Source: Candidatus Bipolaricaulis anaerobius
Lineage (GTDB): Bacteria; Bipolaricaulota; Bipolaricaulia; Bipolaricaulales; Bipolaricaulaceae
NCBI RefSeq assembly: GCF_900465355.1
Contig: NZ_LS483254.1
Location: forward strand, 1 to 64,000
DNA: 64,000 bases
Reading direction: 5' to 3'
The notes under the pieces were generated by a model. It worked only from the letters and a program-made list of their open reading frames with translations. It had not been told where the DNA came from and made no database searches. Positions 40,044 to 48,541 of this stretch are shown in pieces. Within the stretch, counting starts at the first letter, position 1. Each line of letters starts with the position of its first letter. The position numbers and the translations under genes are program-made.

Positions 40044-40933
40044 TCGCGCTTGTAGGGCTCCCCGAGGGCCTTCGGGAACCGGACCCGCCCCACGACCCCC
40101 GACACCACGAGGAGGGTCACGATGTAGGGGAGCATGTCCACGAACTGCCACGGGATCGGCTTCGTGGGCAAGGTCTTGATCCACGTGGCGAGGCTCTGGA
40201 AGAACCCAAAGATGAGCCCGCCCACCAAGGCCAGGATCGGGTTCAAACCGCTGAACACGACCGTGGCCAGGGCGATGAACCCCCTTCCCGCGGAGATCTC
40301 CTTCGTCACCGACCCGAACCAACCCACGGACAGGTACGCCCCGGCGAGGCCGGCGAGCGCGCCCCCGAACGTGGTCGCCAAGAGCCGGGTCAGGTGGACG
40401 TTGATCCCCGCGACGTCCGCCGCCTCGGGGTTCTCCCCCACCGCCTTCAGAATGAGCCCGGCCCGGGTCCGCCTGAGGAACCAGTGGGTGAGGAACGGCA
40501 CCACGAGGGCGACAAAGATGAGGGGGGACAGCGCCCCCAGCGGCGTGTGCAGCTTGGCAAGCTGCGCCTCCGCCGGGACAGCGTGGAACCCGGGCGCCCC
40601 GAGCTTGATGAGCCCGAACGCCACAAACCCCATCGCGAACAGGTTGATCCCGATCCCGGCGATCATCTGCGTCCCCTTCCAGTAGGTGCAGATGACGGAG
40701 AACACGAACCCAATGGCCATCCCCACGCCCATCCCTGCGAGAAGTCCCACAACCGGCCCCCCCGCCTTCGCCCCGAGGGCCCCCACGAACGCGCTGATGA
40801 GAAGGGCCCCCTCGAGCCCGATGTTGAACAGCCCTGCTGTCTCCCCGATGATCTCCCCGATCGCGGTGAGGGTGATCGGCACCATCGCGTGCAGCGAGAT
40901 CCTCAGGAGATCGAGGACGTAGCTCCAGTTCAT
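40040..40933 (-). CDS. ABC permease, nucleoside/simple-sugar type (NupQ-like)
   Basis: 297 residues, about eight helices. It begins with a short lumenal segment, then ALLISAFVGALGAKAGGPVVGLLAGMGVGMAIGFVFSVICTYWKGTQMIAGIGINLFAMGF and AVGENPEAADVAGINVHLTRLLATTFGGALAGLAGAYLSVG (EAA-type loop), matching BMP-linked nucleoside permeases such as B. subtilis NupQ. It overlaps the NupP-like gene (ATGA) and the kinase gene (GTGA). Confidence 0.92.
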   Translation of the reverse strand: MNWSYVLDLLRISLHAMVPITLTAIGEIIGETAGLFNIGLEGALLISAFVGALGAKAGGPVVGLLAGMGVGMAIGFVFSVICTYWKGTQMIAGIGINLFAMGFVAFGLIKLGAPGFHAVPAEAQLAKLHTPLGALSPLIFVALVVPFLTHWFLRRTRAGLILKAVGENPEAADVAGINVHLTRLLATTFGGALAGLAGAYLSVGWFGSVTKEISAGRGFIALATVVFSGLNPILALVGGLIFGFFQSLATWIKTLPTKPIPWQFVDMLPYIVTLLVVSGVVGRVRFPKALGEPYKRE

Positions 40934-42078
40934 GCTCCCTCCCTCTCCGTCGCCCGATCGCGGCGGAACACCCCGCCGAGCTTGCGCACGCTCCGCGCGA
41001 TCGCCGGGAAGACCCTCACCAGTTCAGGGATCGCCATCGCGATCACGATCGCCCCCATCACCACCCGCACCATCTCCAGCGGCACGGGGTTCGAGCCATA
41101 GAACTGCATCACCCGTCCCCCGGCATTGAGGCCGCCGAAGAAGAGGGCCGCCACCAGGATCCCGATCGGGTGGTTGCGGCCCATCATCGCCACCGCCATC
41201 CCGTCGAACCCGAGGTTCATGAGCTCGGGCAATCCGCTGATGATGGCGTAGGTCGGGGGGAGGCCCATCGTCGTCGCCGCCCCGGCCAACCCCGCGCCCA
41301 CCCCTCCCAGGGTGAAGCTGAGGAGGATCGTGCGGTTGATGGAGATCCCCCCGTAGCGGGCCGCCCGGGGGTTGAGCCCCGCCGCCCGCACCTCGTAGCC
41401 GGTGGCGGTGTGCCAGAGGAGGAAGTACACGAACAGGGCGAACGCCACGGCGAGGAACACGGAATAGGAGAGGTCCGTCCCCCGCACGAGGATCGGGAAC
41501 CGCGCCGACAGGGGGACCTGCACCGTGCGCTGCCCCTGGCGCGCATCCACGAGGACGTAGGCCACGAGGTAGAACACGAGGAACCGGGAGATCCAGTTGA
41601 ACATGATCGTCGAGATGACCTCGTTGACCCCCCGGGTCAGCTTGAGAAGCGCCGGCCCCAGGCTCCACAACGCCCCGGCGATCGCAGCGAACAGGATCCC
41701 CACGAGGAGGTGTACCCCCGCGGGGAGCTTGAAGTACGCCACACACACCGCCGCTGCCGCCCCCACGTACATCTGGCCCTCGGCCCCGATGTTGAACATC
41801 CCCGCCCGGACGCAGATCGAGAACGTGAGCGCGGTGAGGATGAGCGGCACGCCCCGCGCGATCGAACTGGCGATCTCGTAACTGCCGCCGTAGGCGCCCC
41901 GGAAGAGGGCCCAGTACGCCTTCCACGGGTCGTAGCCCCAGATGTACATGAGGAGGGCCCCCACGAGGAGCCCCAGCACCGCCGCGAGCACTGACTCCAA
42001 CACGGGATGGAGCCCGGTGAGCGTGCGATGCACCCCCCGCAGGAGCCGCCCCCCTGACCGAGCCTCGTGTGCCGTCAT
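40930..42078 (-). CDS. ABC permease, nucleoside/simple-sugar type (NupP-like)
   Basis: 382 residues, first of two permeases. VLAAVLGLLVGALLMYIWGYDPWKAYWALFRGAYGGSYEIASSIARGVPLILTALTFSICVRAGMFNIGAEGQMYVGAAAA is the hallmark N-terminal half of BMP-family permeases; EVRAAGLNPRAARYGGISINRTILLSFTLGGVGAGLAGA is the coupling loop. It pairs with the NupQ-like permease and the double ATPase. Confidence 0.93.
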   Translation of the reverse strand: MTAHEARSGGRLLRGVHRTLTGLHPVLESVLAAVLGLLVGALLMYIWGYDPWKAYWALFRGAYGGSYEIASSIARGVPLILTALTFSICVRAGMFNIGAEGQMYVGAAAAVCVAYFKLPAGVHLLVGILFAAIAGALWSLGPALLKLTRGVNEVISTIMFNWISRFLVFYLVAYVLVDARQGQRTVQVPLSARFPILVRGTDLSYSVFLAVAFALFVYFLLWHTATGYEVRAAGLNPRAARYGGISINRTILLSFTLGGVGAGLAGAATTMGLPPTYAIISGLPELMNLGFDGMAVAMMGRNHPIGILVAALFFGGLNAGGRVMQFYGSNPVPLEMVRVVMGAIVIAMAIPELVRVFPAIARSVRKLGGVFRRDRATEREGA

Positions 42079-43682
42079 GCCTTCCCCCCTACGCCCACGC
42101 CGCCCATGAGAAGCCCCACCTTCTCCCGGTCCAGCTCCTCCGGCCGGGCGACGGCCATGAACTTCCCCTCGTACATCACCGCCACCCGATCCGATAGCGC
42201 CAGGACCTCATCCAGGTCCGCGGACACGAGGAGGATCGCCCGTCCCCGGTCCCGCATCTCGACCAAGATATCCCGGATGTACTGGGCCGCTCCCACGTCG
42301 AGGCCCCGCGTAGGCTGGGAGGCGATCACGATCGCCGGATCCTTGGCGAGCTCCCGCCCCACGATCAGCTTCTGCTGGTTCCCGCCCGACAGGCTCTTCG
42401 CGGGAGCGCTGGGGCCGGTGGCCTGGATCTCGAACCGCTCCATGAGGGACCGCACGTGGGCGTTGATCTTCCGCCAGCGGAGGATGGACAGGGGCCCCCG
42501 GAACTCGTCCCACCGGTGCACCCCCAGGATCGCGTTCTCGGCGAGGGTGAACGGGAGGACGAGCCCGAGCACCCACCGGTCCTCGGGGATGTGGGCCACG
42601 CCGAGCTCGTAGATCTGGCGAGGGTCGAGCCCAAGGATGTTCCGCCCGTTGATGGTCGCGATCCCCTTCAGGGCGGGGCGCAGGCCGGTGAGGGCCTCCA
42701 CGAGCTCGGTCTGCCCGTTCCCTTCCACCCCCGCGATCCCGAAGATCTCCCCGCCGTAGACGTCGAATGTGAGGTCGTGCACGGCCACCGGCTTCGTGTC
42801 CCCCGCCACGGAGAGGCCCTCGACGTGGAGCACCCCGGGCCCCTGCTTCCCCTCGCCCCGTTGGCGGGCGTGCGCCGGGATCTCGTCGGTGGAGAGCTCC
42901 ACCGCGCGCCCCGCCCTCGTCTCCAGCGCCTTCCCCACCATGAGCTGGGCGAGCTCCTCCGCCGTCACGGCGGACGTGCGCACGTCGCCCACCACCTCCC
43001 CCTTGCGCAGGACGACGACGCGGTCCGTGATCAAGCCCACCTCCTTCAGCTTGTGGGTGATGAGGACGATCGCCTTCCCTTCGTCCCTGAGCCGCCGCAG
43101 GAAGCGGAACAACTCATCCACCTCAAGCGGGGTGAGCACCGACGTCGGCTCGTCGAGGATGAGGAGGCCCACGTCCCGCGACAGGACCTTGAGGATCTCC
43201 ACCCGCTGTTGCTCGCCAACGGCGAGCTTCTCCACCGGGACATCGAGGGGGACGCGGAGCCCGCTCTCCTCCATCAACGTCTCGAGCTTCGCCCGGGTCT
43301 GGGCGAGCTGGAGGGGCGCAAACGGCCGCTCCTGGGACAGGGCCACGTTCTCCACCGCGGTGAACGTCCCCACGAGGGCGAAGTGCTGGTGGACCATCCC
43401 GATCCCGAATTCCAGGGCCTCCCGCGGGCTGGAAAACCGCACCGGCCCCCGCGGGGACACGACGCGTCCCTTGGTGGGGGGAAGCAGGCCCGACAGGATC
43501 TTGGTGAGGGTCGTCTTGCCGGCCCCGTTCTCCCCGAGGAGCCCCAGGATCTCGCTCGGGCGGAGCTCAACGGTCGCCTCACGCAGGGCCACTGTGCCAT
43601 CGGAGTAGATCTTGGTGATCCGCTCCGCCCGAAGGAAGTACCCGTTCTCCGCTATAGCGCTACGGCTCGAACTCTCGCTCAT
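42075..43682 (-). CDS. ABC ATPase with two nucleotide-binding domains (NupO-like)
   Basis: 535 residues from ATG 43682 (GTG 43700 possible). NBD1 has Walker A LLGENGAGKTTLTKILSG, signature VGEQQRVEILKVLSRD and Walker B LLILDEPTSVLTP. NBD2 has a degenerate Walker A (GVEGNGQTELVEAL), signature LSGGNQQKLIVGREL and IVIASQPTRGLDVGA, the usual asymmetric pattern of RbsA/NupO-type importers. It is coupled by ATGA to the NupP-like permease. A strong stem-loop at 43712-43742 separates it from bmpA. Confidence 0.93.
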   Translation of the reverse strand: MSESSSRSAIAENGYFLRAERITKIYSDGTVALREATVELRPSEILGLLGENGAGKTTLTKILSGLLPPTKGRVVSPRGPVRFSSPREALEFGIGMVHQHFALVGTFTAVENVALSQERPFAPLQLAQTRAKLETLMEESGLRVPLDVPVEKLAVGEQQRVEILKVLSRDVGLLILDEPTSVLTPLEVDELFRFLRRLRDEGKAIVLITHKLKEVGLITDRVVVLRKGEVVGDVRTSAVTAEELAQLMVGKALETRAGRAVELSTDEIPAHARQRGEGKQGPGVLHVEGLSVAGDTKPVAVHDLTFDVYGGEIFGIAGVEGNGQTELVEALTGLRPALKGIATINGRNILGLDPRQIYELGVAHIPEDRWVLGLVLPFTLAENAILGVHRWDEFRGPLSILRWRKINAHVRSLMERFEIQATGPSAPAKSLSGGNQQKLIVGRELAKDPAIVIASQPTRGLDVGAAQYIRDILVEMRDRGRAILLVSADLDEVLALSDRVAVMYEGKFMAVARPEELDREKVGLLMGGVGVGGKA

Positions 43683-43711
43683 GCGGGCGCCCCCAGTCAC
43701 AAAGGAAACGA

Positions 43712-43742
43712 GGGGAGAGGGAACGCTACGCTCCCTCTCCCC
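43712..43742 (-). terminator. Intercistronic stem-loop between bmpA and ATPase gene
   Basis: GGGGAGAGGGA, nine-base loop, TCCCTCTCCCC: a perfect 11-pair stem, then TCGTTTCC on the minus strand. Same position relative to a binding-protein gene as the phnD-phnC stem. Confidence 0.7.
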
Positions 43743-43768
43743 GTCAGTTCAACGTACCACCGTGGGCC

Positions 43769-44938
43769 TTACGGCGCCCCCAACGTGTACTGGGCGCGGA
43801 CAGCCCGCAACTCCTCCACGGTGTCCGCCGTCGGAACGACGATCGTCCCGTTGAGGATCCCCGCTTCCAGCTCGTCCACCGCTTCCCAGATCCAACCAGG
43901 GACCGTCGCCCGGTTGGCGAGCCAGTTGGCGATCGTTTGATCGCGGTCCTCCGGCTTCATCGCGCCGCCGCTGATGCCGAACTCGATGAAGTCGAGGAGG
44001 TCCTGGTACTTGCTGATCCCCACACCGCCCTCCGCGAGGCCGAGGCTGGTGATGCCGCCCGTGAACGTCCCCTTGACCACAGCTTCAACAGCGCTGTAGC
44101 AGCCGACGTCCACCCGCTTCATCCCGCTCGCAAGCCCGTGCTTGCCAAGCCCCATCCAGTCTTGGTTAGCGTCCACGCCGAAGTAGTACGGCGGGCCGGA
44201 CTCGGTTCCCTTGTTGCGGTGGTACTCGGTGATCGCCTCAAGGTCGCCGATCCCGAGCGGACCAGCGACGTTGTACACCGCAACCGCGCCCTGGGCGAGC
44301 ATGGCCTCGGTGGCCGCCTTCCCCAGCGCGATATCGCTGAACGAACCGGTGTAGGTATAGAGGAGCCCGACGGGGTTGGTCCCGAGGACCTCCGCCGCCC
44401 GCTTGTTCCCCCAGTCAATGCCGAAGCGGTATCCGGCCTCGAAGTGGTACAGGACCGGGATCTCGATCCCGAGGACGATGCCCACGTTCGGGTAGCCGTA
44501 GTGGGCCCCGGCCAGCGCCCCCAGCGCCCCGAGGAGCGCGCTCATCTCGTTCTCGCGGAACACGATGCTCATCACGTTCGGAGCGTCCACGACCGAGTCG
44601 ATGATCGCGAACTTCTGGTCAGGGAACTCCTGGGCCGCCTGGGCGAGCGCGTCCCCGAGGAGGAACCCCACGCAGATGATGAGGTCATACTGCCCGGTTC
44701 GGGCGAGGTTCCGCAGGTTCGGGAGGTAGTCCGCCGCGGTCGCGCTCTGGACCTCGACCATCTCCAGCCCGAAGTCCCTCGCCGCCTCGTCCGTGCCCTT
44801 GAACCCCATGTCGTTGAACGAGAGGTCGCCCCGGCCTCCGACGTCGAGGACCACGGCCACCTTCCCCTTGAGCGCCTGCCCCATCGCCGGCGCCGCCATC
44901 AACGCCACGACCAGTGCCAAACCTAGCCACTTGCGCAC
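43769..44938 (-). CDS. BMP/PnrA/Med-family nucleoside-binding protein
   Basis: 389 residues with a signal peptide (MRKWLGLALVVALMAAPAMGQ); no lipobox Cys. Core: KVAVVLDVGGRGDLSFNDMGFKGTDEAARDFGLEMVEVQSATAADYLPNLRNLARTGQYDLIICVGFLLGDALAQAA, the BMP-family ligand-binding start, then NVMSIVFRENEMSALLGALGA and GVDANQDWMG. PnrA-type members bind purine nucleosides. GTG start with a G-rich ribosome site. First gene of an 11-gene minus-strand operon. Confidence 0.93.
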   Translation of the reverse strand: MRKWLGLALVVALMAAPAMGQALKGKVAVVLDVGGRGDLSFNDMGFKGTDEAARDFGLEMVEVQSATAADYLPNLRNLARTGQYDLIICVGFLLGDALAQAAQEFPDQKFAIIDSVVDAPNVMSIVFRENEMSALLGALGALAGAHYGYPNVGIVLGIEIPVLYHFEAGYRFGIDWGNKRAAEVLGTNPVGLLYTYTGSFSDIALGKAATEAMLAQGAVAVYNVAGPLGIGDLEAITEYHRNKGTESGPPYYFGVDANQDWMGLGKHGLASGMKRVDVGCYSAVEAVVKGTFTGGITSLGLAEGGVGISKYQDLLDFIEFGISGGAMKPEDRDQTIANWLANRATVPGWIWEAVDELEAGILNGTIVVPTADTVEELRAVRAQYTLGAP

Positions 44939-44989
44939 TGAGAATCCCCCCTTGTCGAGATGTCCCGGGCGTCCGTGCCCGGTCGGCCG

Positions 44990-45018
44990 ATTCTACCGCC
45001 CCCCGACGGCCCCGACAA
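44990..45018 (-). promoter_or_regulatory. Promoter of the BMP transporter operon
   Basis: TTGTCG (45018-45013), 17 bp, TAGAAT (44995-44990). The leader of about 45 bases holds a perfect 6-pair hairpin CCGGGC/GCCCGG (44965-44982). No riboswitch class recognised. Confidence 0.65.
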
Positions 45019-45087
45019 CGGAGGAGAGGGGAGAGGCTAGACTGGACTCAGACGACGCAACGACGCGGCGCGCCCCGTCAAGAGAGG

Positions 45088-45111
45088 GGGGAGGGACCGA
45101 AGTCCCTCCCC
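45088..45111 (-). terminator. Terminator after response regulator gene, UUCG tetraloop
   Basis: On the minus strand: GGGGAGGGAC, loop TTCG, GTCCCTCCCC, then CCTCTCTTG. Ten pairs capped by the very stable C(UUCG)G loop. It separates the kinase/regulator operon from the BMP operon. The rest of 45112-45327 shows no gene or clear structure. Confidence 0.65.
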
Positions 45112-45327
45112 GAGGCGAGGAACAGGAGGCCTGGAAGCAGCTCTCGACCGGGTGTCGTACCGATTCGAACGGCAGCCGCGCGGGTTGGAACCCCTGGTCG
45201 GCCGGCACCTTGCCTTGGACCCCTTGGTCGTGGCCCGTGATCGAGATTACGTTGCCCCCGCAGGCGACAAAGGACAGGGCGCACCCCGCGAGGCCGCGTG
45301 CGCGCCCACAAACACGAACCGGTGACC

Positions 45328-45768
45328 CTAGTCCGGAACGCGGACGATGCGCCAGTAGTCCCAGACTGTGTTCAGGAGGCGATCGAAGTCATCCCGACTC
45401 GCCGGCTTGTTGAGGAACCCCGCCGCGCCGGAGTCGTAGGCCCGGGCCATCTCCTCGTCGGACGTGGACACGGTGAGGACGACCACCGGGATCTTCCGCA
45501 GCTTCTCGTCCTCCTTGATCCGGTCGAGGACGGTCTGGCCCTTCACCTTGGGCAGGTTCAGGTCCAACAGGACCAGGTTCGGGCGCGGGGCATCCTTGTA
45601 CTTTCCTTTGCGGAACAGGAAATCGAGGGCCTCCGCCCCGTCCTGAACCCAGTGCAGGTCGTACCGCGTCCCGGCCTTCTCCAGACCGCGCACGGACCTC
45701 TCGATCAGCTCGTAGTGGGACTCGTCATCCTCCACCACGAGGACGATCATTCGCCGTTCAACGGGCAT
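45328..45768 (-). CDS. Single-domain response regulator, Rcp1-like
   Basis: 146 residues. A CheY-like receiver of the Rcp1 type: MIVLVVEDDESHYELIERSVRG, phospho-acceptor Asp in PNLVLLDLNLPKVKGQTVLDRIKEDEKLRKIPVVVLTVS, and the Lys in AAGFLNKPASRDDFDRLL. It has no output domain, so it signals by protein contact. Start ATG 45768 lies inside the end of the kinase gene (11-base overlap), which makes that kinase its likely partner. Confidence 0.93.
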   Translation of the reverse strand: MPVERRMIVLVVEDDESHYELIERSVRGLEKAGTRYDLHWVQDGAEALDFLFRKGKYKDAPRPNLVLLDLNLPKVKGQTVLDRIKEDEKLRKIPVVVLTVSTSDEEMARAYDSGAAGFLNKPASRDDFDRLLNTVWDYWRIVRVPD

Positions 45769-47629
45769 CGCTCTCCACCCCTTTGTTCGCCGGCACCCGG
45801 GGGATCGTGAAGTTGAACGTGGTCCCCACGCCGACCTCCGACTCCGCCCATATCCGCCCGTCGTGCTCTTCCACGATGCGACGGCATATCGCCAAGCCAG
45901 CCCCGGTGCCTTCGGTTTTGCTGTCCAGCTTCTCGAAGATCTTGAAGATGATGTCAAGGTAGTCGGCCTCGATGCCAGGACCGTTGTCCCGCACGTAGAA
46001 GAGGTATGAGTCCCCGCGATAGGGCTTCCATCCCAGTTCCACCGTCGGCAGCGCCTTGTCGTTGAACTTGATCGCGTTCCAAATCAGGTTCTGAAAAACG
46101 TCCCGCAGGAGCGAAGGCACCGCCCACACCCGCGGCAGGTCGGCGGCGATCGTCACGCTCACCGACTTCAGCCGGTCGCCCAGGTCTTCGCACACTTCCT
46201 GGACCAGCCTCCCCACGTCCACCTCTTCGTAGCGCGACGAGTCCACCCGCATCTGGGAGAACTTGGTGAGGTCCACGATCAGTTGGTCCATCCGCTTCAG
46301 CCGGCCCTGCGCCTTCGCGAGGTCCGCCCGCACCTCGGCCGGGAGCTCCCCGTCGCTGTGGCGATCGAGGATCGACGTGAGGTACCCGAGCGCGGTCCGC
46401 GTCGGGTTGCGCAGGTCATGCGACACGATGTCGCTGAAGTTCTTCAGGTTCCGATTCACCTCATCGAGGTGGGCCTTCTCCTGGCGCAGGGCATCCTCCA
46501 ACCGCTTGAGCTCGGTGATGTCGGTGTAGTAGTCGATGCGGCCGCCCCGGTAGCGGGCGGTCTCGATGGGGATGGACCGGTACTGGATGACCCTCTCGTG
46601 GCGCCCCGCTCCCGAGCGGATGCGCGTGACGAGGGGCTCCACCGCGGCCCCTGACCGGTAGGCATCCTTGACGAGGGCGGTGTACTCCTCTCCGTTGTCG
46701 AGGGCCTCGGCGATCCGATCCCGCACCCTCTCCGCGGGGAGCCCCACCAACGCCTCGCGATCCACCCCGAAGAACTCCTCCACCGCTTGGTTCGCCCACA
46801 GGACGCGCTTCCCCTCGTCCCACAGGATGATCCCCAGGTCGAGGGTGTCAATCCCGTCCTCGATCAAGAACCTGTACCGCGCTTCCTGTTCGCGCAGCTT
46901 GTGTTCGAGGGCCTGGACCTCGGAGCGGTCCTGGGCCTCGAGCACGGCCACCGTGCCCGTGACGCGCCGACCCTGGATGTCCACGGTGATCGCCCGCCCC
47001 CCCTGCGACAGGAAGCGGAGGCGCTCCTGGCGCAGCTCCCCCCGTTCGAACAGCGTCTTCAGGAGATCCTTGAAATGGTCGATGTCCTCGGGATGGACGT
47101 ACTCCGAGATCTGGAGCGACTGGCGCCCCGGCCATCCCAAGAGCTCCTGGGATCGACGGTTGCGGCGGCTCACGTTCCCGCGGTTGCTCATGACGTGGAT
47201 GATGTTGAGAGAGTTCTCGTAGAACTCGCGACCGTAGCAGTCCTCGAGACGTTCGTGGATCTCCCGGCGGTGCGACCGTTGCTCCCACAGGTAGCCCACT
47301 CCCCGGCCGAGGACCGCGATGCCCGCGAACAGGAGGGGGATCACCGCCCCCATCATCGGTTGCGGGAGCATGAACTCCGGGATCACCAGCACCGGGAGGG
47401 CCAGGAGCCCTGCCCCCACCCAGGCGATCGCCGTCCCCAGCCAACCGAGGAGGAACGAGGCGCTGAACAGGGCAATCCCCACCAGCGTAAGGAGGACCGA
47501 GAGGTTCCCGCCGAGGGCCATCGTCCACCCGGCAGGGATCGCGGTGCCCCACACCAGGGCCGCGCACCCCGCGAACAGCCCGGCGACGATCCACACCCGC
47601 CGCCGGTGGGTCATCTTCTCTCGTGACAT
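45758..47629 (-). CDS. Membrane-anchored PAS histidine kinase
   Basis: 623 residues from ATG 47629 (GTG 47677 is an alternative). Four or five N-terminal helices (about 10-110), a PAS-like region (LLGWPGRQSLQISEYVHPEDIDHFKDLLKTLFERG), a second PAS (WDEGKRVLWANQAVEEFFGVDREALVGLPAERV...YYTDITELKRLEDAL), the H-box NFSDIVSHDLRNPTRTALGYL and the ATPase domain with NLIWNAIKF, VRDNGPGIE and GTGAGLAICRRIVEEHDG. This phytochrome-kinase-like catalytic core usually signals to Rcp1-type regulators, as found next door. Ligand unknown. Confidence 0.92.
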   Translation of the reverse strand: MSREKMTHRRRVWIVAGLFAGCAALVWGTAIPAGWTMALGGNLSVLLTLVGIALFSASFLLGWLGTAIAWVGAGLLALPVLVIPEFMLPQPMMGAVIPLLFAGIAVLGRGVGYLWEQRSHRREIHERLEDCYGREFYENSLNIIHVMSNRGNVSRRNRRSQELLGWPGRQSLQISEYVHPEDIDHFKDLLKTLFERGELRQERLRFLSQGGRAITVDIQGRRVTGTVAVLEAQDRSEVQALEHKLREQEARYRFLIEDGIDTLDLGIILWDEGKRVLWANQAVEEFFGVDREALVGLPAERVRDRIAEALDNGEEYTALVKDAYRSGAAVEPLVTRIRSGAGRHERVIQYRSIPIETARYRGGRIDYYTDITELKRLEDALRQEKAHLDEVNRNLKNFSDIVSHDLRNPTRTALGYLTSILDRHSDGELPAEVRADLAKAQGRLKRMDQLIVDLTKFSQMRVDSSRYEEVDVGRLVQEVCEDLGDRLKSVSVTIAADLPRVWAVPSLLRDVFQNLIWNAIKFNDKALPTVELGWKPYRGDSYLFYVRDNGPGIEADYLDIIFKIFEKLDSKTEGTGAGLAICRRIVEEHDGRIWAESEVGVGTTFNFTIPRVPANKGVESDAR

Positions 47630-47691
47630 CGCTCGACTATCCGCGTTCCGGGGCCCCCGGCCAAGGACACGGGTCACCCCGGGGCCAGGGG

Positions 47692-48366
47692 TCAGATGAT
47701 GACGGCTTCGTCGCTCGGGACCGTGAACGGCTCGATGAGGCGCTTCAGGTAGTCCTCTTTGAGGACGGAGATGCGCCGGTTGTCAATGGCCACGATGCCG
47801 CGGGATTCGAGCTCCCCCAGCGTGCGGATCGCGGTCTTGGACGAGACGCCGGCCATCTCGGCGAGCTCGGCCCGCGACAGCTCAAGCTGAAGCCGATCGA
47901 GGGCGAGGATGAGGCGGGACAGCCGCTCCTTGGAGGAGGCATACGACCGCTCAGCGAGCTTGTTCTGGAACGCCTTCAGCTCCTGGGAGATGTGCTCGAA
48001 GAAGCGGAACACGGTCTTCGGGTAGTGCTCGAGGAAGTAAAAAAAATCGCCGCGCTCGATGAACCCGATCTTCGAGGGGATGAGGGTCTTGGCGTACGCG
48101 TTGTGGAGGCCCTTGTCGAACAGGGTCGTCTCCCCAACAAGCCCGCCTGGCCCGACGATCTTCAGGATCTGGGATTTCCCCTTGGAACTGCGCTTGACCA
48201 GCTTGACCGCGCCGGAGAACACGAGGTAGAACCCGAACGCCGGGGCCCCCTCCATGAACAGGAGCTCCTCTGCCCCATAATCGATGGTGCGCACGAGCCC
48301 GCCCAGCTTCTTCAGGTCATCCGGCTTCAGGTCGGCGAATACGCGGAAGTTCTTGAGCTCGTCCAT
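47692..48366 (-). CDS. Crp/Fnr-family transcription regulator
   Basis: 224 residues. The cyclic-nucleotide-binding-like beta roll is YGAEELLFMEGAPAFGFYLVFSGAVKLVKRSSKGKSQILKIVGPGGLVGETTLFDKG. It lacks an obvious cAMP-contact Arg-Ser pair and has no N-terminal Cys cluster for an iron-sulfur centre. The C-terminal winged helix is LSRAELAEMAGVSSKTAIRTLGELESRGIVAIDNRRISVLKED. ATG 48366 has GAGGG upstream. It precedes the kinase gene on the same strand and may share its operon. Confidence 0.9.
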   Translation of the reverse strand: MDELKNFRVFADLKPDDLKKLGGLVRTIDYGAEELLFMEGAPAFGFYLVFSGAVKLVKRSSKGKSQILKIVGPGGLVGETTLFDKGLHNAYAKTLIPSKIGFIERGDFFYFLEHYPKTVFRFFEHISQELKAFQNKLAERSYASSKERLSRLILALDRLQLELSRAELAEMAGVSSKTAIRTLGELESRGIVAIDNRRISVLKEDYLKRLIEPFTVPSDEAVII

Positions 48367-48416
48367 GTCCCTCACCCGGGTGACAGTCTACGGATGGCGG
48401 GGAGCGGCGTCAAATC

Positions 48417-48445
48417 TTGTGCCCCCGTTCCCCACCCCATAGAAT
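48417..48445 (+). promoter_or_regulatory. Promoter of tRNA-Leu
   Basis: TTGTGC (48417-48422), 17 bp, TAGAAT (48440-48445). The -10 ends 8 bases before the tRNA, which fits a start just upstream of the mature 5' end. A small dyad CCCCAT/ATGGGG (48435-48449) overlaps the -10. Confidence 0.55.
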
Positions 48446-48453
48446 GGGGGCGA

Positions 48454-48541
48454 GCCGGGGTGGCGGAATTGGCAGACGCGCTGGACTCAGGATCCAGTGG
48501 GGTATCCAACCCTCGTGTGGGTTCAAGTCCCACCCCCGGCA
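48454..48541 (+). tRNA. tRNA-Leu (CAG anticodon)
   Basis: An 88-base class II tRNA. Acceptor GCCGGGG pairs with CCCCGGC; D arm TGGCGGAATTGGCAGACGC; anticodon stem CTGGA/TCCAG with loop CTCAGGA (anticodon CAG); long variable arm TGGGGTATCCAACCCTCGTG typical of tRNA-Leu; T arm GTGGGTTCAAGTCCCAC; discriminator A. CCA is not encoded. Confidence 0.96.

Noticed and set aside
44939-44995. Purine riboswitch in the leader of the BMP operon
   Set aside because: The leader is only about 45 bases with one 6-pair hairpin; no conserved aptamer core.
48435-48449. Terminator for the Crp-family gene upstream of tRNA-Leu
   Set aside because: The Crp gene runs the other way and the small dyad coincides with the -10 of the tRNA promoter.
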